A stretch of 55,819 nt of DNA from Lachnospiraceae bacterium (GTDB lineage: Bacteria; Bacillota; Clostridia; Lachnospirales; Lachnospiraceae). The DNA is taken from positions 1-55,819 of the forward strand of contig JAFQCK010000161.1 of NCBI GenBank assembly GCA_017416465.1. The letters run 5' to 3'. Under the pieces are notes generated by a model. It was not told the DNA's origin and did no database searches. It saw nothing but the letters and a program-made list of their open reading frames with translations. Position numbers and translations under genes: made by a program. Shown one piece after another: positions 8,253 to 16,621 of the stretch (position 1 is the first letter of the stretch; each line of letters starts with the position of its first letter).

Positions 8253-8609
8253 TCAACTTAACATTCCACCTAACATCCCACCTAATATGCAAGTCAATCC
8301 TGAATATAATGTTTTCACTGATATTAAAGAAAAATCTTTAGAAAAAGCTACTGAAATAAGTAACAAAACAACAAAATATATTGCACCAATAGACATTCCA
8401 TGAATATATTTATTTTTTTCTTTTATCTTTCCATAAATAAATCCTCCTATAAAACAAGAAATAAAATAAATAATTAATGTTCCTATAATAATCTTATCTT
8501 CAGAAATCTCCATCTTAAAAAATATGTATGATAATAATAAAATTGAAACTATCGTTGCCAGACACATCGATATCAACATTGCAACTATACACAAAACTTT
8601 CTTTTTCAA
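8253..8609 (-). CDS. TIGR04086 family membrane protein
   Basis: The 118-residue product is almost entirely hydrophobic, with four predicted membrane segments (about residues 5-30, 40-60, 70-88 and 95-117). The glycine pattern ends in CILGGMLGGMLS. It resembles the TIGR04086/YrzE family, small membrane proteins of unknown function that sit near secDF in Firmicutes. It lies between the Tad-like operon and scfA. No catalytic motif is visible. Confidence 0.75.
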   Translation of the reverse strand: MKKKVLCIVAMLISMCLATIVSILLLSYIFFKMEISEDKIIIGTLIIYFISCFIGGFIYGKIKEKNKYIHGMSIGAIYFVVLLLISVAFSKDFSLISVKTLYSGLTCILGGMLGGMLS

Positions 8610-8663
8610 TTAATCCTCCGAAAAAATATTATATTATAATATATTCGCAAAATCTCGTTATTA

Positions 8664-9266
8664 TTATTCGTTTTCAAAAGATTTTATTGTAGCTCCGGAA
8701 ATAATACATTCTGCATAAACATTTCCAAAAAAATCCGAAATATTTGTTTTATAAATCACTATAAGTGAATTTGAATTTATAGTCTGACTATTATTCTCTC
8801 CATTATTTTTAGGAAATATAATTTTATAATTATATTTATGCACACTCTCTTCTATTACATCTTCTAATTCCATTACCTTCTTTTCATGCTGCATATTTTT
8901 AAATTGTATTTTTTTACCAATCATACCATCTTCATAGATATAATATCCATCTTCCATAATAATCATTAAACATACAATACAGTCTATTATTCTATTTCTA
9001 TTATAATTATTATCAACTCCATATGTAATATAACTCATATTTCTCAAAAAACTTTCAATTACTAAATCAGCATCTATGTTATCATCATTACCAATACTCC
9101 CCTTATATCCATCATTAAGTGCCTTAACAGTTGTGTTATCAACCACCCTGTTAATTTCTTCACTATATATTATTTTTTGAAACAAAATAGAATCTTTCAA
9201 AAAATATATAACTATAAATAAAAAAATAATTGTCATAAATAATATGGCATAATCAGTAATCTTCAT
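8664..9266 (-). CDS. Single-TM minor pilin-like protein, last gene of Tad-like operon
   Basis: The 200-residue protein has one N-terminal membrane segment (about residues 7-24) followed by a soluble domain facing outside if topology is as in pilins. No prepilin peptidase motif (glycine before a hydrophobic helix with glutamate at position 5) is visible. It overlaps the preceding gene by 14 nt, which indicates translational coupling. The soluble domain is not recognised. By position it is probably a minor pilin or pseudopilin-like subunit, an inference from context only. Confidence 0.55.
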   Translation of the reverse strand: MKITDYAILFMTIIFLFIVIYFLKDSILFQKIIYSEEINRVVDNTTVKALNDGYKGSIGNDDNIDADLVIESFLRNMSYITYGVDNNYNRNRIIDCIVCLMIIMEDGYYIYEDGMIGKKIQFKNMQHEKKVMELEDVIEESVHKYNYKIIFPKNNGENNSQTINSNSLIVIYKTNISDFFGNVYAECIISGATIKSFENE

Positions 9267-9663
9267 CTTTTATATATCCCCCATAAAATACAATTGCATT
9301 ACCTTTTTCATCATTCACTTTAATTTTAATCAAATCACCTGTCTGCATCTTATATTCACCACTATTTTCCAATTCACTGACAATCTGTTTTGTATATCTT
9401 CCATCACTTTCACTATAATGTTCTAATTCTACCTCCATAATTTTTCCTGTTTTTTTTAAACTATCTAAAAATGAAAGATAAACATCCTGATAAATTATAC
9501 CTTTATTACAAACAGAATCTATGAGTGCAATAGATTCTGTCAATGCATAAGTTTGACATAAATTTTCCTGACGTTCATACATAATTTTTACAGGTAGAAT
9601 AAACATTAATACACACCCTAAGAAAATTGCTACTACTTTAGAAAATACTTCTTCCAAACTCAT
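9253..9663 (-). CDS. Single-TM pilin-like protein of Tad-like operon
   Basis: The 136-residue protein has an N-terminal membrane helix (about residues 8-26, VVAIFLGCVLMFILP) and a small beta-rich domain ending in IKVNDEKGNAIVFYGGYI. TadE-like proteins have this plan, but no sequence signature confirms it. Its stop overlaps the start of the next gene, and it follows a 53-residue membrane protein by 23 bp. Function is inferred only from the operon. Confidence 0.55.
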   Translation of the reverse strand: MSLEEVFSKVVAIFLGCVLMFILPVKIMYERQENLCQTYALTESIALIDSVCNKGIIYQDVYLSFLDSLKKTGKIMEVELEHYSESDGRYTKQIVSELENSGEYKMQTGDLIKIKVNDEKGNAIVFYGGYIKDEDY

Positions 9664-9686
9664 TCACCCCATTACTATTATTATAC

Positions 9687-9848
9687 TCAACGTATATTAT
9701 CCTTATATAATTCCGCATATCTGTTATGATAAATCAACTCATTATATCTTTCATTAATAACTCTATCAATTTTCATATACATTGTTAAAGCCAATACAAA
9801 TATCATAGCACTCACAGACCAATATAACATTTTAAGAACATTATCCAT
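9687..9848 (-). CDS. Small single-TM protein in Tad-like operon
   Basis: This 53-residue gene reads MDNVLKMLYWSVSAMIFVLA and ends YHNRYAELYKDNIR. It is one membrane helix (about residues 7-25) and a charged amphipathic tail with KIDRVINERYNEL. Its ATG overlaps the stop codon of the preceding gene in the form TAATG, a coupling signal that supports it as real. It is too short to classify. By position it may be a Flp-pilin-sized subunit or an assembly helper, but it lacks a prepilin cleavage motif. Confidence 0.65.
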   Translation of the reverse strand: MDNVLKMLYWSVSAMIFVLALTMYMKIDRVINERYNELIYHNRYAELYKDNIR

Positions 9849-10297
9849 TATATTTGAGTAAATGCTATTCCTGTTATAACTTCATTAGCATTTCTTATAA
9901 TTTCTCCTTCAAACTCTGCATACGGATTGATATATGTGGATGCATTCTGAGTTAAAGATTCATCATATCCATTTGACATTGGATGCATAATTTCACCGGT
10001 ACTTAAATCCAAACTATATCCATAAAAAGTCTGTCCACTATTTGTTGAAACTGAAATTCCTATAGTTTCATTTTCAAACTTTTTAATAGCATTAATAACC
10101 TCACTACCTGAAACCCTTACATTATCATACATTGTCTTATCGTTTTCCGCAAATTCTGAATTTATCTTTCCTATCTGATTAGTTCCTGTACTTGCTGTAG
10201 CCTGTGCTTCCTTTGATAAATAAAAACCCAAACTAATAACTAAACATGTAATAACTGTTCCTGCTGCCAATATTAATCCCTTTAAACTATTTTCCAT
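9848..10297 (-). CDS. Pilin-like secreted subunit of Tad-like operon
   Basis: The 149-residue protein has an N-terminal hydrophobic helix (residues about 7-27, GLILAAGTVITCLVISLGFY) and a soluble serine/threonine/asparagine-rich domain with no cysteine. The helix is preceded only by ENSLK. In the operon it follows the TadB/C-like platform, the place where the major pilin is often encoded. No signal peptidase or prepilin peptidase site is convincing. It ends in TAATG coupled to the 53-residue gene. Its role as major pilin-like subunit is an inference. Confidence 0.55.
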   Translation of the reverse strand: MENSLKGLILAAGTVITCLVISLGFYLSKEAQATASTGTNQIGKINSEFAENDKTMYDNVRVSGSEVINAIKKFENETIGISVSTNSGQTFYGYSLDLSTGEIMHPMSNGYDESLTQNASTYINPYAEFEGEIIRNANEVITGIAFTQI

Positions 10298-10382
10298 AAA
10301 TTTTCACCCTGCTATAAAGCATATCCTTTCTTTTAACATTTACTATCCAATAAATTATTTTTTACTTAATTAACCCTTTTAC

Positions 10383-12023
10383 TCAAACCAAGTTAAACGA
10401 TGTTAATTCTTGTAATCCTTGATAAATAAATGGAATTACTAATATAAAAATAATAACAAGACATATAGGTATGAATGCTATAAACTTTGCAATCAAAGCT
10501 TTATTATTAATAATAATTTCATTATCCTGCCTATGTTTTTCTATATAATATTTCCTATCTGATTCAATATCTGAAAAAGCTTGACAAATACCAATTCGGT
10601 CACATGCAATAAAACAGTCCATTAATCTTTCAAAGGGAAGAAAACGAATTTTTTCTTTAACCTCTCTAAAAATCTCATTACCTTTATAAATGAGACTATC
10701 TGATATTTCTTCAATTGTATTTTTGAAAACAGTTGCAAACTGCTCCATCCAGCCAAGAATATTTTCTATAGATACTCTATCAATATTTTTCAATATCATT
10801 ATAACAGACTGAAATCTTACAACCTCCTCTTCTCTATCTATTTTCAAAAGCTTTTCTCTGACAAATAACATTATAAATTCATAATAATAAGCTATTATTG
10901 ATGATAAAACTATCAATATCAGTGTAAGAATAATTCCAACAAAATTTTTTTTGTACAATCCCACACTAAAAAACATCAAAACACTTACAAAAAAAGTTCC
11001 CATACTACATAGTATTCTATATAGCAAAAATTCTTTTATATTATACTTATAAACAATTGACTTTAAAAACATATCCATTTCATAATAATATTGATATTTT
11101 CTACTTATTAATTTCATCAAAAAACTATCTACCGGTTGTATACTTAATATACCTTCAACAAATTTACTTTTATGATTGTCATAATCTAACGGATATCGTA
11201 ACTTTGTAATAATATTAACAATTAGTATCGATATGATTGTAATTAGAATAATTGACATCTTTCCTTTTACTCCATCATAATATAATTCTAAACCTGATAT
11301 GTTAGATATTCCCCAACTAATAATAGGTTTTATTGCAAACAAAGGTACAATTGAAACCCCTGATAATCCCATAAATAGTGAATTGATTTTTTCTCTTTTT
11401 AAAACTTCAGTATTTACATCATCCATTAAAAAAGATAAATTAGTTAAAAACGTAGACTTTCCATCAACAATCTTATCTCCATATATTTTTACAGTCTCAC
11501 ACAAGGCATAAAAAGTTAACAAAAAATGGTTAGGCGCTATATCTTTATAAACTGTTTCTTCATTAAATTCATCTAAAGATTCACAAATAATCACACCTTG
11601 TAATCTCATTTCTTCATCAGCATTTTGTAATGCCTCCTGTAAAGCTTCATCAATCATACCATCATATTTAAATAGAAATCTTACATCTTGTATGTATTTT
11701 TCAAATTGTTTAAGTAATTTTATCTCTAATTTATCAAATTTCGAATAAACAATATTCGTAACCATAACGTATATTATACTTATAGCCACAAATATATATA
11801 TAATGCTTATCTTTCCAAATAATGTAAAAGCAAGAAGCACAAATGCACACATTAAAAAAATTTTCAACAATTCAATTAAAGTATTTTTAACAACCACATC
11901 TCTATTTCCCGGGTATAAAATATCAATCCTGTTTTCTATCTTGTCTGTTAATGAATTTAATAATCTTATTTTTTTTATACTATTGTATATTATATATTTC
12001 ACAAAATCTTTTCCCCTCTTCAT
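10383..12023 (-). CDS. TadB/TadC-like membrane platform protein
   Basis: The 546-residue product has membrane helices at about residues 50-95 (two), 215-235, 255-275, 340-390 (two) and 515-540, separated by large charged cytoplasmic loops. Two halves of similar plan suggest a fused or duplicated type II secretion F-domain (TadB plus TadC) platform. The gene begins inside the end of the ATPase gene. A GTG at 12002 with AGAGGGG ten nt upstream is an alternative start that reduces the overlap from 44 to 23 nt. Sequence similarity to classical TadB/C is weak, so the call rests on topology and the adjacent CpaF-type ATPase. Confidence 0.65.
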   Translation of the reverse strand: MKRGKDFVKYIIYNSIKKIRLLNSLTDKIENRIDILYPGNRDVVVKNTLIELLKIFLMCAFVLLAFTLFGKISIIYIFVAISIIYVMVTNIVYSKFDKLEIKLLKQFEKYIQDVRFLFKYDGMIDEALQEALQNADEEMRLQGVIICESLDEFNEETVYKDIAPNHFLLTFYALCETVKIYGDKIVDGKSTFLTNLSFLMDDVNTEVLKREKINSLFMGLSGVSIVPLFAIKPIISWGISNISGLELYYDGVKGKMSIILITIISILIVNIITKLRYPLDYDNHKSKFVEGILSIQPVDSFLMKLISRKYQYYYEMDMFLKSIVYKYNIKEFLLYRILCSMGTFFVSVLMFFSVGLYKKNFVGIILTLILIVLSSIIAYYYEFIMLFVREKLLKIDREEEVVRFQSVIMILKNIDRVSIENILGWMEQFATVFKNTIEEISDSLIYKGNEIFREVKEKIRFLPFERLMDCFIACDRIGICQAFSDIESDRKYYIEKHRQDNEIIINNKALIAKFIAFIPICLVIIFILVIPFIYQGLQELTSFNLV

Positions 12024-13584
12024 TATTCAGATGTCTTAATATATCTTTTTTTATCTCCTCTGAAAACTCTCCTGTAATATAATATTCACCATTTATACAC
12101 TCGACGATATTAACTAATTTATATCTTTTTTTATCATTATCAATTGGAATAATTTCAGTAATTCTTTCTATATATCTGTGCCCTGATATATCTTTTTCCA
12201 TATGAATATCAAATCTAATTACATCAGTCACCTGTTCTTCAGCTATATTTTCGTTTTTAAAATTTCCATCTGTAAGCAGACAATTTCTCAGATACTTAAT
12301 AAGACTATCCGTTGTCTTTGCATGATGTGTAAACATAGTAAATAACGATGCTACCATAGCCATCTGTATTAACCATGATGCAACCGGCGCTGTAGCCACT
12401 TCTCCCAAAATATTCACCGTTCCATCAGTTTTCTTTTGCAAATCCAACCCTTCCTGACCGGAAATAAAATCCGTTTCCTGAAATGTAACAATATTTCTGT
12501 CCGTATACACATCTCTAAGATGTAACTCAAATGCCTGCTCTTGAACACGAAGTGTATATGCAGGATGAATATACTTAATCATAGCCATTAAAAGTGTAGT
12601 CTTTCCGCTTCCCTGTGCACCTGTAACAGCCGTAACCTGACAACCTTTTACAATCCATTTAATCACATCTATCACTTTATTAGCATTTTTATCAGTAATC
12701 AATTCAGACAATTCTTTATGTTCAATAGTATCAAATTTTCTAACAAAGAAAACAAAACTCTCAGAAAATGGTGGTCTGGCAACAACAATTCTTGAATGAT
12801 CTTTCATTTCATTTACAATAAATCCCTTCGCCATAGACAAATGTCCTGGATGATTATATCTGTATATATTCATACAAATTCTTTTAAGTTCTTTTTCAGA
12901 CCCAAAATCAAGAAAGCTTAAATGTACATTTTTACCTTTTATAAAAGCCCAGACACTATTATAATTCTTAGATACTCCCGAAACTCCTCCGGATACTCCA
13001 TCTATTTTCATATCTCTTATTTCATCAATAACACCCAGTCCTCTATACATCTCATAAATTCTTTGTGAAAGTATATCCATTTTATCTTCCATTGTTAGAA
13101 TTTTGTTTTTTTCATAAAAAATATCTTCTATATTCTCAGAAGCAATCTCATACTTGAAACCTTCTTCAAGTCTTATAGGTTCTAATAAATGATATTCTTC
13201 TATCATATTAATAAAACCTTTATCTCCATACTCCTTTTTATAAAGATATAAAAGAATATCAAATTTATCTTTTATACTAAGCTTTCTCCTATCATGAAAA
13301 GGAATTAACAAATTTATTTTATCTTCATTAATTTTAATCTTTTCAGATAAAATACTTTTAATTGATGATTTTATATACTCCTTAGCATATCTGTCGCCTA
13401 TACCACAATTCTTAAGTGCTGATCTGAGTTCCCTTTTCTTTATCCTTAATTTATTTAATTCTTCATCACTAAGACCAATTTCATATAAATTAGCCCTTAA
13501 GATACCATTAAATTCAGAATTTATAAATTCTATCAAGGAGTAAAAATCCTTAAATTCTTCTTTTATCAATTTATTCAATGGCAC
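11980..13584 (-). CDS. CpaF/TadA-type secretion ATPase, divergent
   Basis: This is a type II/IV secretion-type hexameric ATPase that would power pilus or secretion assembly at the inner face of the membrane. The Walker A motif is GAQGSGKTT (residues 322-330). The Walker B region is NILGEVATAP (391-400), where the usual GEVRGGEA is altered to GEVATAPVA. The His box is FTHHAKT (418-424). The Asp box, normally with ED, reads RVQEQAFEL. The 534-residue length is greater than usual, with a charged N-terminal extension of about 200 residues. It starts within the end of the preceding ATPase gene (14-nt overlap). Confidence 0.8.
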   Translation of the reverse strand: MPLNKLIKEEFKDFYSLIEFINSEFNGILRANLYEIGLSDEELNKLRIKKRELRSALKNCGIGDRYAKEYIKSSIKSILSEKIKINEDKINLLIPFHDRRKLSIKDKFDILLYLYKKEYGDKGFINMIEEYHLLEPIRLEEGFKYEIASENIEDIFYEKNKILTMEDKMDILSQRIYEMYRGLGVIDEIRDMKIDGVSGGVSGVSKNYNSVWAFIKGKNVHLSFLDFGSEKELKRICMNIYRYNHPGHLSMAKGFIVNEMKDHSRIVVARPPFSESFVFFVRKFDTIEHKELSELITDKNANKVIDVIKWIVKGCQVTAVTGAQGSGKTTLLMAMIKYIHPAYTLRVQEQAFELHLRDVYTDRNIVTFQETDFISGQEGLDLQKKTDGTVNILGEVATAPVASWLIQMAMVASLFTMFTHHAKTTDSLIKYLRNCLLTDGNFKNENIAEEQVTDVIRFDIHMEKDISGHRYIERITEIIPIDNDKKRYKLVNIVECINGEYYITGEFSEEIKKDILRHLNNEEGKRFCEIYNIQ

Positions 13585-14371
13585 ACCTCTTCTTAATTAT
13601 ATCTATAAATTCTTTAACAGATTTCATAAAGATATAATTTTCATCTTCTTTTCCGTTATAAAAATGGCGTTCAAAGTATTCTTTACATTTTCCTTGGCAC
13701 ACAGCATCCTTAAACCTGATATTATATGGTATAGTTCCTATAAACTTTTCTTCAATCCCAAAACGTCTTCCAATGTTCTTTAAATTAAATTCTGATGAGT
13801 CATCATATCTTCCTATTAGGAAAACTGATTTTTCCATAATACTGTTATTATCTCTGATATCTTCAATCGCCTTATTATCCTGCGAAATATTAACTACCAA
13901 CAAATCAAGACTTTTTAATAAATCTTTTGAAACAAATTCGAATCCATTACTTAATTCAATCAAAAGATTCGCATCAAAACTTCTTAACTCTCCCATATAC
14001 TTAGAAAGCATATTATACATTCTAAAACTAAATACTTCTGAACCACCTTTTCTTGTTGAAGGCAAAAAATATAAATTAGAATTCTTAACTCTGATAACTT
14101 CGTTATTCAAATAATTGTTATTATAAATGCCATTTTCCATTCTACTAAGAACAGAATCAATTCCACCATAATTATAATAACCATAATCCTCCTTCATCAT
14201 CCTACTATCTGAAAAAGGTATAAAAGCATAATCTAATCTGTTATAATCAGACTTAGCTTGTATTAAAATTGTTTCTTTTGAAGACATCATAGACATCCCT
14301 ATACCGGTTGCTATCATATTATATGTAACTGCACCCTTCCCAGGCTTTTCACTCCAGAAACCTATTATCAA
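13571..14371 (-). CDS. TadZ/CpaE-like MinD-family protein with degenerate P-loop
   Basis: The 266-residue protein begins MIIGFWSEKPGKGAVTYNMI. Its plan fits the MinD/ParA fold: strand, P-loop-like turn, then helix. The deviant Walker A KGGxGK[ST] is replaced by KPGKGAVT, so ATP hydrolysis is doubtful. Later segments include LDLLVVNISQDNKAIED and SVFLIGRYDD, which resemble switch strands. In Tad systems TadZ/CpaE localises the pilus machine at a pole and often has an atypical P-loop. The start is TTG at 14371 with GGAGG nine nt upstream, overlapping the end of the previous gene by 23 nt. Confidence 0.65.
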   Translation of the reverse strand: MIIGFWSEKPGKGAVTYNMIATGIGMSMMSSKETILIQAKSDYNRLDYAFIPFSDSRMMKEDYGYYNYGGIDSVLSRMENGIYNNNYLNNEVIRVKNSNLYFLPSTRKGGSEVFSFRMYNMLSKYMGELRSFDANLLIELSNGFEFVSKDLLKSLDLLVVNISQDNKAIEDIRDNNSIMEKSVFLIGRYDDSSEFNLKNIGRRFGIEEKFIGTIPYNIRFKDAVCQGKCKEYFERHFYNGKEDENYIFMKSVKEFIDIIKKRCAIE

Positions 14372-14951
14372 AAATCTTACCCTCCTTTAGATTCTTCAAC
14401 GCTTTCTTTACATTCCCCTGACCATTTCCCGTGATAGAACAAATAGTTTTAATCAGAACATTAGAATAATTCTCTGATAAATATTTCATCTTACCAATAC
14501 CATCATAGTCCATAATATACTGATATTCTTTATCATAAAAATCAAAATCTATTTCATGAATCTTTGACGCCTTAGAAGAGCCAAAAATATATTTTAAAAT
14601 ATACTTCTTATTAACACTATTCACTGTTTTATCTCTTATAATTAAAATTACGTATGACTGACTATTATCAATAATTCTTTTGCACATTTCAAGTTCTGAC
14701 TTAAAAACCTGTACATTTAAAACAATCCCATCATACTTATCTTTCAAGGGAATATCTTTAAGATTATTAAAATAGTCTATGGAATAATCATAACCTCTCA
14801 GAAAATCTCCTGAAAAATTAAAATCCACATTTCTATATGTTTTAACTTCAGAATTAAAATCACTTAAAGAAACTACATACGACATCTCTCTATTATTACT
14901 CATATCATTAACAACAACATGATATCCCATATTATTTAATATAAATGCCAT
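14349..14951 (-). CDS. Second MinD/TadZ-like protein, first gene of Tad-like operon; start uncertain
   Basis: The first ATG (14951) gives 200 residues, but the same frame stays open upstream and encodes EKRVIVYGNGYKDFTVYM, a clear first beta strand, P-loop-like turn (GNGYKDFT) and helix. So the real N-terminus almost certainly lies near 15005. AGGAGG at 15013-15018 is ideally placed seven nt before an in-frame ACG at 15005. No in-frame ATG, GTG or TTG exists between. Either a non-canonical start, a frameshift or a sequence error explains this. The Walker A lysine and threonine pattern is lost, so it may be a regulatory or scaffolding MinD homologue. It pairs with the next MinD-like gene. Confidence 0.6.
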   Translation of the reverse strand: MAFILNNMGYHVVVNDMSNNREMSYVVSLSDFNSEVKTYRNVDFNFSGDFLRGYDYSIDYFNNLKDIPLKDKYDGIVLNVQVFKSELEMCKRIIDNSQSYVILIIRDKTVNSVNKKYILKYIFGSSKASKIHEIDFDFYDKEYQYIMDYDGIGKMKYLSENYSNVLIKTICSITGNGQGNVKKALKNLKEGKIFDNRFLE

Positions 14952-15051
14952 ATATACCGTAAAGTCCTTATATCCATTCCCATAAACTATAACCCTTTTC
15001 TCCGTTACTTCTCCTCCTACACATCTTATTTTGTTATTTGAGATGTTACTT

Positions 15052-15080
15052 ACTATATCACAAACATTTCTTTTTGTAAA
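15052..15080 (-). promoter_or_regulatory. Predicted promoter of the Tad-like operon
   Basis: TTTACA (15075-15080), a 17-bp spacer and TATAGT (15052-15057) on the minus strand place transcription start near 15045, about 30 bp before AGGAGGAG. Confidence 0.6.
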
Positions 15081-15109
15081 TACGTATTTTAAAATTTATT
15101 TTTTTCTAA

Positions 15110-15138
15110 TTGCAATCTTCTCTTTCATATATTAATAT
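15110..15138 (+). promoter_or_regulatory. Predicted promoter of pyrBI
   Basis: TTGCAA (15110-15115), a 17-bp spacer and TAATAT (15133-15138) precede pyrB by 46 bp. The -35 boxes of this and the divergent promoter are about 30 bp apart. No PyrR-type attenuator hairpin is visible in the short leader. Confidence 0.45.
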
Positions 15139-15184
15139 AGAGTAAGTAAAAAAAGTAATTCACAGAAAAAAGATTGGAGGATTT

Positions 15185-16108
15185 ATGCGTCATTTAATTA
15201 GCCCACTCGATTTTACAGTTCAAGAATTGGACGAACTACTTAATTTAGCAACTGATATAGAATTTCATCCTGACAAATATAAAAATGCCTGTAATGGAAA
15301 AAAATTAGCAACACTTTTTTACGAGCCTAGTACAAGAACACGATTAAGTTTTGAATCTGCAATGCTTAGTCTTGGTGGTAACGTACTTGGCTTTTCTTCC
15401 GCAGATTCAAGTTCAGCCGCTAAAGGTGAAAGTGTTTCAGATACAATAAGAATGATTTCTTGCTATGCAGACATATGTGCAATGAGACATCCAAAAGAAG
15501 GTGCACCACTTGTAGCTTCTACAAAATCATCTATTCCTGTAATTAACGCAGGTGATGGCGGGCATCAGCATCCTACTCAGACATTAACAGACCTTATGAC
15601 TATCCGTTCTTTAAAAGGCCGACTTGATGATTTGGTTATCGGATTATGCGGTGATTTAAAATTCGGGCGTACAGTTCACTCACTCATTAATGCATTAGTC
15701 AGATATAAAGGTATTAAATTTGTCTTAATTTCACCTAAGGAACTTCGTATTCCTGATTATATAAGACAAGACGTTCTTGTAAAAAATAACATTGAATTTA
15801 GAGAAGTAGAACGTTTAGAAGATGCTATTGCAGATTTAGATATTTTATACATGACAAGAGTCCAGAGAGAGAGATTCTTTAACGAAGAAGACTATATAAG
15901 ATTAAAAGACAGTTATATATTAAATGCTGAAAAAATGACTTTAGCAAACAAAGACATGCTTGTGCTTCATCCACTTCCTAGAGTAAATGAAATTTCTGTA
16001 GATGTTGATGATGATGAAAGAGCTGTCTATTTCAAACAGGTTCAATATGGTGTTTATGTTAGAATGGCACTCATTCTTACTCTGTTAGAAATAAACGTAA
16101 CTGATTAA
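15185..16108 (+). CDS. pyrB: Aspartate carbamoyltransferase catalytic subunit
   Basis: PyrB condenses carbamoyl phosphate and aspartate in the committed step of pyrimidine synthesis. The carbamoyl-phosphate site [13 protein letters not shown] lies at about residues 47-59, with HPTQTLTDL near 132 and the aspartate-binding HPLPRVNEI near 265. The length of 307 residues is normal. ATTGGAGG precedes the ATG. It is followed after 27 bp by the regulatory chain gene, giving the class B (catalytic plus regulatory) enzyme. The pair faces away from the Tad-like operon. Confidence 0.97.
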   Translation: MRHLISPLDFTVQELDELLNLATDIEFHPDKYKNACNGKKLATLFYEPSTRTRLSFESAMLSLGGNVLGFSSADSSSAAKGESVSDTIRMISCYADICAMRHPKEGAPLVASTKSSIPVINAGDGGHQHPTQTLTDLMTIRSLKGRLDDLVIGLCGDLKFGRTVHSLINALVRYKGIKFVLISPKELRIPDYIRQDVLVKNNIEFREVERLEDAIADLDILYMTRVQRERFFNEEDYIRLKDSYILNAEKMTLANKDMLVLHPLPRVNEISVDVDDDERAVYFKQVQYGVYVRMALILTLLEINVTD

Positions 16109-16135
16109 AATACTTAAAAGGAGGTTCATTTCTCT

Positions 16136-16558
16136 ATGTTAAATGTAGGTTCATTAAAAGAAGGTATTGTCCTTGACCATATCAAATCCGGTAAATCAAT
16201 GTCTATATATAAATATTTACGATTAGACAAATTAGATTGCCAGGTTGCAATTATTAAAAATGCCCGCAGTAACAAAATGGGGCGTAAAGATATAATCAAA
16301 ATTGAGGGTTCTCTAGATTTAGTTGATTTAGATATACTTGGTTTTATTGACCATGATATAACTGTTACTATCATTAAAGATGGTGAAATATTTGAAAAGA
16401 AAAAACTCTCTCTTCCTAGCACAATTAAAAATGTTATTTTATGTAAAAATCCAAGATGTATTACATCTATCGAACAGGAATTAGACCAGATTTTCTTTTT
16501 ATCAGATAAAGAAAATGAAGTTTATCGTTGTAAATATTGCGAAGAAAAATATAAATAA
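16136..16558 (+). CDS. pyrI: Aspartate carbamoyltransferase regulatory chain
   Basis: PyrI binds nucleotides and holds the catalytic trimers together through a zinc domain. The zinc ligands are visible as C-x4-C (CKNPRC, about residues 103-108) and C-x2-C (CKYC, about 132-135). The N-terminal allosteric domain begins LNVGSLKEGIVLDHIKSGKS. At 140 residues it is slightly short but complete. AAAGGAGG lies upstream. Presence of PyrI implies CTP/UTP feedback control of the pathway at the enzyme level. Confidence 0.95.
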   Translation: MLNVGSLKEGIVLDHIKSGKSMSIYKYLRLDKLDCQVAIIKNARSNKMGRKDIIKIEGSLDLVDLDILGFIDHDITVTIIKDGEIFEKKKLSLPSTIKNVILCKNPRCITSIEQELDQIFFLSDKENEVYRCKYCEEKYK

Positions 16559-16563
16559 AAACA

Positions 16564-16601
16564 AATAGGTAATTATGAACACAATTTCATAATTACCTAT
16601 T
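16564..16601. terminator. Bidirectional terminator between pyrI and the deacetylase
   Basis: A perfect 15-bp inverted repeat (16564-16578 and 16587-16601, AATAGGTAATTATGA type) with an 8-nt loop has T-rich flanks on both strands. The convergent genes end on each side, so it serves both. Confidence 0.8.
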
Positions 16602-16621
16602 ATTTTAATCTCAACTTTTTA

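Noticed and set aside
15139-15184. PyrR or attenuator control of pyrBI
   Set aside because: The leader is too short and no antiterminator/terminator pair is visible. PyrI gives enzyme-level control.
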